A program made the position numbers and the translations under genes. A stretch of DNA of 38,229 bases from a virus, in IMG/VR virus record IMGVR_UViG_3300043773_002207, positions 1-38,229 of that record; one strand, given 5' to 3'. The notes beneath the pieces were generated by a model. The model saw nothing but the letters and a program-made list of their open reading frames with translations, had not been told where the DNA came from and did not search any database. Positions within the stretch are counted from its first letter, which is position 1; each line of letters begins with the position of its first letter. This document shows, one piece after another, positions 9,901 to 18,335 of this stretch.

Positions 9901-12900
9901 ATAAACCTTTTTTAATTGAACAGAAATCAAATTGTTGAAATATTCGATCAATCCCCCTTGCGAAGCTGGAGCATCAATATAGTTACGTCTCGCAAATTCA
10001 ATAGCCTCTTTAAATTCCTGTGACCCACTTCCATCCCTTCTTGAAGTGGGAATGTTATCTATATAGTCTGAACCTAATAATATTGCGAATTCATCGAGTG
10101 CTGTTTCTCCAGAGTCACCGAACTTATCAAGTAGTGTATCTCTAGTTGATTTTCCATTTATAATAGCTTCAATATATGGAGGGAATATTTCTTCTGAATC
10201 TGGATCTAAACCATAGATATCAACAAAAACTTTTTTCACACTGTCATAAGTATGGTATAAGAATCTGAATTCATTCCAAATATTATCGGCATCATACCTA
10301 CTTCTACCGTCTCCGGCAATAACTGAAACTGAAGGATCATATGCCTCCTCATAGAAAGATCTAGCCTGAACTCCAATCAAATCAGTTGGACTCCAAACTG
10401 GAACAAATGCAGTTCTCATTAACGGATCATTAGATACTTCCTTTTCGCCAAGAAGCACATTATATAAACTTAACCTTGACAAAGATGAGATATCCTCTTC
10501 TTGACCTGAAATCACTGCTTCAAAATATGTTTTTCCTAAACCATTATCTAATGGATTGCCGCCAAATTTAACTGTTTCTGAAGTATCTACAAATTTAGAA
10601 TCATATGGTGTATACATTCCTAATGAATTATTAATTCTAGAATCTCTCTCATATGAAGAACCGCTTGCAACTTCATATGCTAATCCTGATGAGTCTGAAG
10701 TCGTATCTAGTTTTCCAAAACCAATTAAGTACTGCTCATCCCTGTCAACGGCTTCTCCAGTAGCGCTACTCAATTTAAAGTTTGATATTGGGGCAACAGC
10801 TGTAGCAACAACGCCAACAGGAACATAATCTGGTACAAAACCCACATAACACTCTTGTAGTTTCGGAATCCGCCTAAAGCCATAATCAAATTCAGTCGCA
10901 ACAGCAGATACATCCCCAACGTCTAATGGGTCATCAGATTCAGTTTGTGTAATAATTCCTAAATAATACGCAGCATCAGGCGATACGCGACCATCAATCT
11001 CAATTTCATTACCTACTCCACCATATCCAGGACCATTTTTAATTTTTGAATTACCCCATAAAAAGTATGCTGGACGACAAACAACTGCTCTTTGATTTAC
11101 TGGATTATATATTAAAACTTTACGAGATTTATAATCTGCTGCTGAACCGTATAGTTCTTCAAATTGATACTCATTTTTAAATAAATCAACAACATCTTTA
11201 TTTGGTGGAGTATATGGCCATTTCATGGCAATATAAAACTGTTCATCTTGAACAGATGTTGGAGCGCCCCATTCGGTATATGTTAATTTACCATAAACTG
11301 AACTTTGATATTCAAAACCAAAATCGTCACTGACCTGTTCGGATTGGACAATTGGTACCTCTCCTGAATTTAGCTCACTATATATATCTCCAACATTAGG
11401 GTATGGCATCCTTACAATAGAAGGTAACGCAAATTGGCCAGTATCTAATGGTTTTAAATTAAGCGGTGTGTCTAAAATTAATTCATTATCAATTTTTAAT
11501 GATAAATTATTTTCTTTAAAATAAGTTTTTTCTAATTCTAGAAGCTGATTATAGTTATTATCCGCTTCACTATTGCCTGCAACAAACTCTTCTACTTCAT
11601 TAGAGTTTTGAATAATTACATCTTCAGTTATTGAAAAAAATGGGAATCCAAATCTTGGAGGAAGACTAGAAATTTGTTTATGAGGTATAGCTAACTGATT
11701 TGCTACAGTATCAAATACTTTACCGTTATCTACTACAGGCAAATGAAAACCTAAACCGAGGGTTGCTTTAGATTTAGGAATCTTAGCAACTACTTTACTA
11801 TTATTATCTTTATACGAAATTGCAGGTTGTGAAAAGAAATTCATTATCTTTCCATTTAACCTACTCGTGGGCGCATAGATACCATTTGATGAAGTCATAT
11901 CTTGAGACAGTGTTTGAAATGTCTCATTTGGTTCAAAAGCTTGGAAATACGCTGCATAGTCTGACAAAGGATTTGAATCCTTATTTAGTCTATCCAAGAT
12001 GCTGAGTAAGTCCATATCAGGATCTCGTATAGCAGGTGCTTTAACACCCAGTTCATTTTGTTTATCCTCTCCAGGGAAACCGGTAGTAACCGGAATTACG
12101 CCAGAAGTATAAAGCCAATGAGGTTTGCCATAAAAAACAGTTGATCTATCCTCAAAAGGTCTTACTGCAACAATATAATTTGGTAGAAGTCTTGCACATG
12201 TTTGGAACAGGTCCCATACAGTGCGCATATATGTTTGCGCTCTAAAGGAAACCTCATCAAAACCAGGAAGATCATCATCGCTATTAGGGGCAATAATTCC
12301 CATAGTTTTAAATATATTTGTTCCACCTCTACCAGACAGAATCCCAAGAAGACCTGCACCTGCAAAAGCTAAACCAAATCCGCCACCTGTAACTATACCC
12401 AAGCCTACTGCAGCTGCTCCGAAAGCACCTTTGACTAATCCACCTCTATTGCTAGAAACTAACGCATTACCGCTAGTCAAATTATCTATAGCTTCACTAG
12501 CACCTGGAACCTCATTGTCATAATTTTCTAAAACCTTATTCCAACTTACATCAGTTAGTCGACTTAGATGACCCTCCATCCTTTCATTATATGAATCTTT
12601 TTCAGTTAAGGAAGCGGCAGTCAACCACCCATCATCTATATCTCCACCTAAGAATTGAGCAATGCCTGTGCCATTTCCAGGATATATATTTCGTTTAAAT
12701 AATTCTAAATCTACTTCTGCACTAAAGTTAGACCAAAGTTGGCCAATTGCGCTTAACGTATTGCCTCTAGTATTCATTGAGAAACCTGAAGTTACGTCTA
12801 ATACCTTGCTACCAAAGCCGCTATTTCCACCAACTGCTTCAAAAGCGGAGGCAATATTTTGCCTAATAGCACTGTTCTTTTCCTGTTCTTCTTTATTCAA

Positions 12901-15900
12901 AGGCTCGTATAACATAGAACCAAAATGCCTGATACCAAATCTATTCTCAGAAAAGACAGTACCTCTAGTGGCTCGCGAAATGGCTTCCCGAGTTCTAGAT
13001 GCCCCCATTGACAGTAGTCTAACCATTAAGTCTCTTGGCTCTGAAAGCCATAGGCCTGTATCGATACCACCATCTATCTTTCCGCTATCACCCTTTTTAT
13101 CTGTAGAGTTAACAATTGCACCTAATTCAATTGCATCTGATTGAGCTGTAATCGTAACAATTTCACCCTGTTCAACATTGGTAATGATTCCATTAAAAAG
13201 AGTTTGCAGAGAATTAGGATTTGAACCATATCCAGCTCTTAAATGAACCCTGACACCAGGCTTCAATCTAATATTGGCAATATCCACAATGTATTCATTT
13301 CGCATATGCGACATTATATTTCTAGATATATTTAGAGTTCTATCAATAATATTAGTTAAACCATCTGATAGAGATAACTCATCTGGATTACTTTGTTCAA
13401 AATTAGGATTGAAGATTGATGAAGATTCTTTAGTTGTCAACTTGGAATACATATTTGAAACTCTAAGGATAAGAGTATCGCCAAGCAAATCTTCTGATGA
13501 AACAACAGAAAAATCGATTACAGACTGCAATCCATAGAAGTTATCAAATAATTTTACTCCGGCAAAGTATCCACCTTCATCAATTAACCACAGCATATAT
13601 GTAGGGAAAGCTCTCAACATGCGCCCTGAAATATCACGATAGTTTGCATCAACCATCATTTTTTCTAAATGAGAATATATACCACCGTCGTATGCGTTTT
13701 GATATTCTGATAGGGCCTTTACGCCTGGGACTCCAGTATTCGCAACAGTATTTCCATATTCTGGAATTTGAGTATCAACCATCAAATTTGAAGTTAGGCT
13801 TTTACTTCCAGAATTAGGATCCTTTTTAACATTAGTTCCATTATTTGTTAAATAGAACCTACCATTTTCCTTATTGATATAACCAAAATATGTTCCAATT
13901 GCAGTTATGCAAGTTGCAGGGATATTGCCCTTTCCTAGATCATCATCATCAGCTGCAGGATAGGCGTGAATAATTTTGTGGAAATCAACTTCATCTGGAT
14001 CAAAACTAACAAACTCTTCAGAAGGTGGACTATATTCTCCAGCTAACATTGCATTAACCGCGGAGAGTAATTCGTAACTGTTCGGGGATATATCACCCTG
14101 TCTAAAAGGCGCTGATGGTGGATTTAGTAGATATGGATTATCTTCATCAGTGACTGCTAACTCAATAAAATTAGTCAGCAATTTAGATTTAAGTGAAGTA
14201 GAATATCCATCAGTAGGTGTTGAAACAAGACTACTAAAAATTGAAATGAATCTATTTTGATCAATTCGATTTTGATTAAGATAATCAACCATAGATTGTA
14301 TCAATTGTTGTAATGTAATATTTCCACTACCTGCCGGACCGGAATCACGAAGACCTAACTGAGAATATAGCCGTAAGAATTCTAAAATCTTATTTGATAC
14401 CTCCGCAACAAGTCCGATATCCCCAACGTCTAATGGGTCATCAAAAATAAAATCTTGAACTTTTGGAGTTTGGGTAGTAACGCTATTTATAACATCTCTA
14501 TCAAACATTTCAAAACTACGGAAATAAAAATCTGGGTCTAAGTGTCCAACAGTATTTCCGGAACTATCTCTAACCTGAAGAGGAAAATCTGGATAGGCAT
14601 TAAATGTATCCCAAAGTTGTTTCATTCTCAAAAATGGATTGCGCTTAGTAGAAAATTCTTCAACTAAAGCCTTCTGCATAGCGCTACTAAGTTGCTCTCT
14701 CTTTTGTTGAAAAATATCAAAATCAACTAAACTTAATTCTACTGAATAAACGTGAGGATAATTTGGAACTGTATTAACTCTATAATTTAATGGTAGAACG
14801 TATTTTATTCCACATAGAGCGGTAACCACATTTTTGATACCCAAGAAACCAATTACGCCTGTTGCATGTTCTAACCGAGCTAAACCAGAAATGTGATCAA
14901 AAAGATTTTTAAACTTAATAAGTTCTTTTTCGCCTATAATTGTCATTGAAACATTGATATAGCTATCGCGGCCACCAATATGTTGATAAGAAGGCTCATC
15001 CTGCATTTGAATTTGCATCTTTGCAAAATTATTTCCCAAAGAAACACTTAATCCATTTACAATAACAGAACTTCTATCAAACTCAACTTTAATCATTGGC
15101 ACTTCCCATTCATTAAATTGGAAAGCCCCCTCTTTTTCGCGAGCCGCTTCCATTAAAGATTGAATAGGACCACTCTTGAAAACTCTTTCATATAGAGTCG
15201 CCACAAAAGCGCGTTTAACGTCATCTTTAACAACACTTCTATCGGGAGCTGCACCAGTTCGATACGTAATGTCGTTATATTTTTCATCTACAATAAAATC
15301 TAAATAATTTTTAGGATTCCGAGATATTGATTTAAACGTTGCTTTAATTGAATTTAAAGAAATACCTTTTGAATCTTCTCCACTTAAAAATAGTGATTGG
15401 AAAATATAAGTATTTTTTGCAGGATAACTAGTTATATCTGAATCGTAATCTTTTAACCAATTTTTTTCATCTTTAGTCAGTTTGTTGGTATTTTGCTGAA
15501 TAAAAGATTCAACTAGATATAAATAAATTTTTTCAGTATCATTATCAGTATTTACACCAGCAACCATTAAATTAATAACATCTAGAATAATATTTTTAGA
15601 AGATTTAGAATAAGCACCGGATCTAGAAAGCTCTACAGCTTCAGCAAAGTCTACACTATAATCCAAATCTACAACAGGATCGATACCCAACCAAGCTAAA
15701 GCGCCATCCCAAACGCTTCTGCCAACATCTGTATAAATTTTCTCTTGTTCAGATCTGAAAGAAGCAGTGTCTGGTAAAAAGATTTTTGTTTGACTTTCAG
15801 CAGGTGCGTATAGAACAATGTGATTACCGTCTTCCCATTCTTGACCAATATTAAACTTTAATACATCGTTCTGATATATTGAATTAGCCAAAGTTGAGTT

Positions 15901-17874
15901 GTTCTCTTCGATAGCTGTGCCTGAATCAGAATATGATTCAGTATCACCAGTTGTTTGACTTAAACTATTTTCTAAAACATCTACATTCGAATCTTTTGAA
16001 GAAGATGTCTTTATTAGAAATTGCTCATTAACATATCTGTGCAAACTTCCTGCTGCTTTGCCCATATATTGCCGATACTTACCCCAGTGAACTGCTTGAT
16101 TAAAATCCTTCAACATAGGTAAGAATGGGGCATGATTAAAGTTTAATAACTCTATATCTACCGCTAACGCAAAGGGGAAATTAGGAATAGTAGAAACACT
16201 CATAGACGATAGAGCTACACCAGTAATTCCATGAACTGTATTAAGATATTGGTTCTTTACAGGTAAGATAGGAGAATACTTGAATGCTGCAACCAATCCG
16301 CGTAAACTAGATAAAAATTTATCAATCTTTATTTCAGAGGCACCGTTGTTTTTAAAGTCTAATTCAAAAGCTTCATTAATATTAATTTCAGATGCATCGT
16401 CTATTGATATGCCCCAAATTTCTTCATAGTTAGGGAAAAACAATCTTAATCTAACTGAAGTCTCTTTATATCCAGAGTTAAATTTAGGACTATTCTTTTG
16501 TCTAATAGCACCGCCAGTTAAACTGCCAGTTTTAAATGAAGAGTTGACATCTATAGAAATTGGTGGAACATAGAAATTTGATGCACCTAATCTTAGGTGA
16601 AAGATATCAGGATTTTGTGGTGCAATATTCTTTCTAAATGGGGACTCTGATAAAACTTTGTTAATCCTTTGAGAAGTTGTCATGCTCCTGAAAGCCATTT
16701 TAAAAACAGCTTCACCATTAGAGTTTACACCAAAAGCCTTTTCTAAAGTATTGATAAATGCATCTGGATCACTGTCATCCCCACCTTTACCCTGATTAGT
16801 ATAGTCACCGACTGCGGCTATTGCATCAAGTAAGAAAGTTGTTAAACTTGGAAAATAGTAAACTATACTAGCAAAACTAATTGGATCAAATCTAAGCTTT
16901 TGTATTACCTCACCTAAAAGTATAATCCACGGTAAATCTTTTTGCTGATTAACAACAGATCCGCCTTCTGAATCTGGATCAGTTATACCTTTTTGTAATT
17001 GTTCTTTATTTCTAAATCTTTTTTTAGCAAACTCGCCAATCTCATACGCATACGAAGCGAGTTCTAGCAATCCTGAATCTTCTAATTTAGAAAAAATAGA
17101 TGTAATAGCCACATTAGATCTATTTTCAGAAAGAGAATTTATGCCATCTAGATTAATATTTGAAAATGCTCTATCAAAACTATTTGTATACTTAAATGAA
17201 TCTTGAGCATAATAGTTTACATTTCTTTTAGAAAAGAGTTTATATATATACTGGGCGTAGGTGACATTGCCATTCGCACTAAATGCCCAAATATCTTCTA
17301 ATTGATTAACACCATCAATGATTCCATTTTCGGAACCATCCCTTTCTTCTTCTCCAGGAAAATCAATTCCATCATTAGGACTCTTATTGTATAGTTCAAT
17401 TCTAGTTTTAATACCAGCCAGAAAAGCTTTATATACAGGAAAGTAAAATAGTCGAAAATCTTCATTATAGAAATGAAGTCTTGTTTGAGCAAAAGTAGTT
17501 GATGGAGCTAAACCTGCTGTTACTTTATAGTCTTCAATATCTTGATCAGAATATGATATTACTGTTGCAAATTTATTCCAAGATACTAAAGTTTTGTTCC
17601 ATATATCAACTGCAAATTTATCAGCTTCATCTAACACTAGAAAGTCTAGACCAGTTAAATTATAATCTTCAATACTTGTTATAGAATTATCGGGTACTTT
17701 CTTAAATAACCCTACGCCGTCAAAGATGAGTCGCTCTGCTCTAGTTGAGCTAATAGAATCAGCCTCAGTTGCTGGAGGATTAATACAGCTTTCTAAATAC
17801 GCAATAAAACCAGTTATTATCCCGGCATCTTTAATCTTTTTTAATGCAGCAAAACTCTGTGAATTAGTTGCCAT
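6982..17874 (-). CDS. Giant baseplate hub-like protein with a C-terminal staphylococcal-nuclease-like domain
   Basis: This single uninterrupted frame encodes 3630 residues and takes up 28% of the window. Two beta-rich modules at about 421-590 and 924-1055 resemble each other (VSTIPNFPFALAVDIEL against VNTVPNYPHVYSVELSL). Residues about 1530-1592 look like a gpD/gp27 hub barrel (LFNGIITNVEQGEIVTITAQ). Residues about 1810-1850 form a Gly/Ala-rich hydrophobic stretch. Residues about 3009-3080 have hub-type motifs (IYGGELMVVGNPDIRPHDIV, VVHHFTPELGFVTAITP). From about 3325 to the end a SNase-like domain appears: Asp3332, Asp3334, Thr3335, Arg3351, Glu3359 and Arg3445 align with staphylococcal nuclease Asp19, Asp21, Thr22, Arg35, Glu43 and Arg87, but the Asp40 equivalent is Asn3356. 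It sits between the tape-measure region and the spike gene, as expected for a hub. Most of the middle (about 1900-2900) is unrecognised. Hub role is likely; nuclease activity is unproven. Confidence 0.75.
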   Translation of the reverse strand: MATNSQSFAALKKIKDAGIITGFIAYLESCINPPATEADSISSTRAERLIFDGVGLFKKVPDNSITSIEDYNLTGLDFLVLDEADKFAVDIWNKTLVSWNKFATVISYSDQDIEDYKVTAGLAPSTTFAQTRLHFYNEDFRLFYFPVYKAFLAGIKTRIELYNKSPNDGIDFPGEEERDGSENGIIDGVNQLEDIWAFSANGNVTYAQYIYKLFSKRNVNYYAQDSFKYTNSFDRAFSNINLDGINSLSENRSNVAITSIFSKLEDSGLLELASYAYEIGEFAKKRFRNKEQLQKGITDPDSEGGSVVNQQKDLPWIILLGEVIQKLRFDPISFASIVYYFPSLTTFLLDAIAAVGDYTNQGKGGDDSDPDAFINTLEKAFGVNSNGEAVFKMAFRSMTTSQRINKVLSESPFRKNIAPQNPDIFHLRLGASNFYVPPISIDVNSSFKTGSLTGGAIRQKNSPKFNSGYKETSVRLRLFFPNYEEIWGISIDDASEININEAFELDFKNNGASEIKIDKFLSSLRGLVAAFKYSPILPVKNQYLNTVHGITGVALSSMSVSTIPNFPFALAVDIELLNFNHAPFLPMLKDFNQAVHWGKYRQYMGKAAGSLHRYVNEQFLIKTSSSKDSNVDVLENSLSQTTGDTESYSDSGTAIEENNSTLANSIYQNDVLKFNIGQEWEDGNHIVLYAPAESQTKIFLPDTASFRSEQEKIYTDVGRSVWDGALAWLGIDPVVDLDYSVDFAEAVELSRSGAYSKSSKNIILDVINLMVAGVNTDNDTEKIYLYLVESFIQQNTNKLTKDEKNWLKDYDSDITSYPAKNTYIFQSLFLSGEDSKGISLNSIKATFKSISRNPKNYLDFIVDEKYNDITYRTGAAPDRSVVKDDVKRAFVATLYERVFKSGPIQSLMEAAREKEGAFQFNEWEVPMIKVEFDRSSVIVNGLSVSLGNNFAKMQIQMQDEPSYQHIGGRDSYINVSMTIIGEKELIKFKNLFDHISGLARLEHATGVIGFLGIKNVVTALCGIKYVLPLNYRVNTVPNYPHVYSVELSLVDFDIFQQKREQLSSAMQKALVEEFSTKRNPFLRMKQLWDTFNAYPDFPLQVRDSSGNTVGHLDPDFYFRSFEMFDRDVINSVTTQTPKVQDFIFDDPLDVGDIGLVAEVSNKILEFLRLYSQLGLRDSGPAGSGNITLQQLIQSMVDYLNQNRIDQNRFISIFSSLVSTPTDGYSTSLKSKLLTNFIELAVTDEDNPYLLNPPSAPFRQGDISPNSYELLSAVNAMLAGEYSPPSEEFVSFDPDEVDFHKIIHAYPAADDDDLGKGNIPATCITAIGTYFGYINKENGRFYLTNNGTNVKKDPNSGSKSLTSNLMVDTQIPEYGNTVANTGVPGVKALSEYQNAYDGGIYSHLEKMMVDANYRDISGRMLRAFPTYMLWLIDEGGYFAGVKLFDNFYGLQSVIDFSVVSSEDLLGDTLILRVSNMYSKLTTKESSSIFNPNFEQSNPDELSLSDGLTNIIDRTLNISRNIMSHMRNEYIVDIANIRLKPGVRVHLRAGYGSNPNSLQTLFNGIITNVEQGEIVTITAQSDAIELGAIVNSTDKKGDSGKIDGGIDTGLWLSEPRDLMVRLLSMGASRTREAISRATRGTVFSENRFGIRHFGSMLYEPLNKEEQEKNSAIRQNIASAFEAVGGNSGFGSKVLDVTSGFSMNTRGNTLSAIGQLWSNFSAEVDLELFKRNIYPGNGTGIAQFLGGDIDDGWLTAASLTEKDSYNERMEGHLSRLTDVSWNKVLENYDNEVPGASEAIDNLTSGNALVSSNRGGLVKGAFGAAAVGLGIVTGGGFGLAFAGAGLLGILSGRGGTNIFKTMGIIAPNSDDDLPGFDEVSFRAQTYMRTVWDLFQTCARLLPNYIVAVRPFEDRSTVFYGKPHWLYTSGVIPVTTGFPGEDKQNELGVKAPAIRDPDMDLLSILDRLNKDSNPLSDYAAYFQAFEPNETFQTLSQDMTSSNGIYAPTSRLNGKIMNFFSQPAISYKDNNSKVVAKIPKSKATLGLGFHLPVVDNGKVFDTVANQLAIPHKQISSLPPRFGFPFFSITEDVIIQNSNEVEEFVAGNSEADNNYNQLLELEKTYFKENNLSLKIDNELILDTPLNLKPLDTGQFALPSIVRMPYPNVGDIYSELNSGEVPIVQSEQVSDDFGFEYQSSVYGKLTYTEWGAPTSVQDEQFYIAMKWPYTPPNKDVVDLFKNEYQFEELYGSAADYKSRKVLIYNPVNQRAVVCRPAYFLWGNSKIKNGPGYGGVGNEIEIDGRVSPDAAYYLGIITQTESDDPLDVGDVSAVATEFDYGFRRIPKLQECYVGFVPDYVPVGVVATAVAPISNFKLSSATGEAVDRDEQYLIGFGKLDTTSDSSGLAYEVASGSSYERDSRINNSLGMYTPYDSKFVDTSETVKFGGNPLDNGLGKTYFEAVISGQEEDISSLSRLSLYNVLLGEKEVSNDPLMRTAFVPVWSPTDLIGVQARSFYEEAYDPSVSVIAGDGRSRYDADNIWNEFRFLYHTYDSVKKVFVDIYGLDPDSEEIFPPYIEAIINGKSTRDTLLDKFGDSGETALDEFAILLGSDYIDNIPTSRRDGSGSQEFKEAIEFARRNYIDAPASQGGLIEYFNNLISVQLKKVYENFLKFEILTEVAGTVNASPFDNLNQDTDETVSTQSSGTQTVDKESYSTMIKSPRQLFLLLVGIFRQRLWEDPYARAWLVLKADRKRGFIGLGGGGEEDGVWSFKSVDKVFREFINPYNDYGKSSKKQKFLQLLMATKGEGNSSTDIIIDAIDGVGNFFESNIAPIFNAISNGLSGLLNMFKLNMQQMGYALSEVGNFSRQANILNKALNDSIYYSLGRPGSLLRAVDNPFTREYGEPVIEIRESFQRVHYISSFSHILSNQIQENINNVTTVVTAISDGKYPVTVALDKGAPAERQVEKTVETGIYWDNLVGSGFTGFLHPFFHPLETARGVAKNIQGAPDELSARRVALAHLKESIKDIYGGELMVVGNPDIRPHDIVYIADVYERMYGIFVVEKVVHHFTPELGFVTAITPNAFVTVNDPSRWFISSWLDSWFNVQAIRNDTRMYLDSIRSANSGINIGGTISMDALGEALNPQMMGGIQYTHGSSALVKDLIANQMAVSLPGSRDQIVAEASAQGQGISAFQAISGALVSVVPVVGQLAWKGWKWVRDNLLDQHGAYVQYLNKNGQPMDAGLSYNQGMVVGKPHSKALLPGILGVRTKVRSAEGNTYIRSDDLFKSLGWQEKEIKDLVRYVSYENALVHARVLKLAGLGPEKASLQSHFRVVCKLSRVLDGDTIEVQDCLTESNKFTIRFDGINTAELNAIEQNIDFPDTDDLYDVTGKIKLYDISTPAGRAKVYTREALKDKLFVVRVAPSPAGTTAVLDTDYEPGASPNMKTSYQVDNFDRTIGTIFYYLPPDIISKIKDETAQIFRSKMSKKSFDDEFGFNTTPYTIINYISIDEAKEFVKATLYDKSPFFIKFETIYNHINDTVVYEFFDYSNPGDIMSTLPEAHRKVFNNLVYLKMLERIYEKASEWPMVSWDEYWENGYPVTLNWELVVNNLAQVYVKNLMTDSESVQDANELAAIPYSLGS
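10912..10936. repeat. 25-bp exact direct repeat, copy 1, inside the giant hub gene
   Basis: An exact 25-base match to 14419-14443 in the same orientation and reading frame. On the coding strand it encodes the DDPLDVGD motif near residue 2315. The flanks diverge after a few residues, so it is either a short conserved motif with unusually uniform codons or a recent copy. Confidence 0.8.
14419..14443. repeat. 25-bp exact direct repeat, copy 2, inside the giant hub gene
   Basis: Second copy of the 25-base sequence at 10912-10936, about 3.5 kb away in the same gene. It encodes DDPLDVGD near residue 1146. It lies about 90 residues after the second duplicated beta module. Confidence 0.8.
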
Positions 17875-17879
17875 TTTAC

Positions 17880-18323
17880 CTACTTAAACATCATATTAGC
17901 TCTCACCACAGCGTTCAATCTATAACTAGATGAATCTTTAGCTGTAGTAGATGATAGATTATTCATTATACTATAACTAGTAGAATTATTATTTAATTTA
18001 AAAGAAAAATTTGCTTTATTTAATGATGCAAAATCTTTATTATACCGAGCTTTTTGCAAAGAAGGATTATCATAACCTACTTTATTTTGTTGCAAAACAG
18101 TACTTGCACTATGCATTAACCCTTCGTAAGATCCCTGCATTTTTTTTGTATTTGATTTATCAAAATTTACAATAGACTGTTTTTCATCTTTATTAACACT
18201 AGTCTTGCTACCAGAAATCTTAGCGGAATACTCATTTGACTTTGCTAATCTAGGCGAAGTATCCTTTGGATTTGATGCCGCATTCCGTAGAGTCTTATTC
18301 TGGTTTCCAATACTATTTAACAT
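17880..18323 (-). CDS. Small basic, Ser/Asn/Lys-rich protein of unknown function
   Basis: I do not recognise this 147-residue protein. It is rich in Ser, Asn and Lys, has few hydrophobic clusters and no membrane segment, and looks largely disordered, with a slightly more ordered end (SYRLNAVVRANMMFK). The start at 18323 is favoured by a GAGGTG ribosome binding site overlapping the upstream stop; an ATG seven bases earlier is out of frame and soon closed. It is placed between the 1536-residue protein and the giant hub, with gaps of 12 and 5 bases. A role at the tape-measure/hub junction or as an assembly factor is a guess from position. The ribosome binding site and tight packing argue that it is real. 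Confidence 0.6.
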   Translation of the reverse strand: MLNSIGNQNKTLRNAASNPKDTSPRLAKSNEYSAKISGSKTSVNKDEKQSIVNFDKSNTKKMQGSYEGLMHSASTVLQQNKVGYDNPSLQKARYNKDFASLNKANFSFKLNNNSTSYSIMNNLSSTTAKDSSSYRLNAVVRANMMFK

Positions 18324-18335
18324 TATTCATTCACC

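Noticed and set aside
12662-13144. A 160-codon open frame on the plus strand
   Set aside because: It lies wholly opposite the giant hub gene, has no ribosome binding site of note, and its Ser/Pro/Leu-rich translation is typical of antisense frames in this AT-rich coding sequence.
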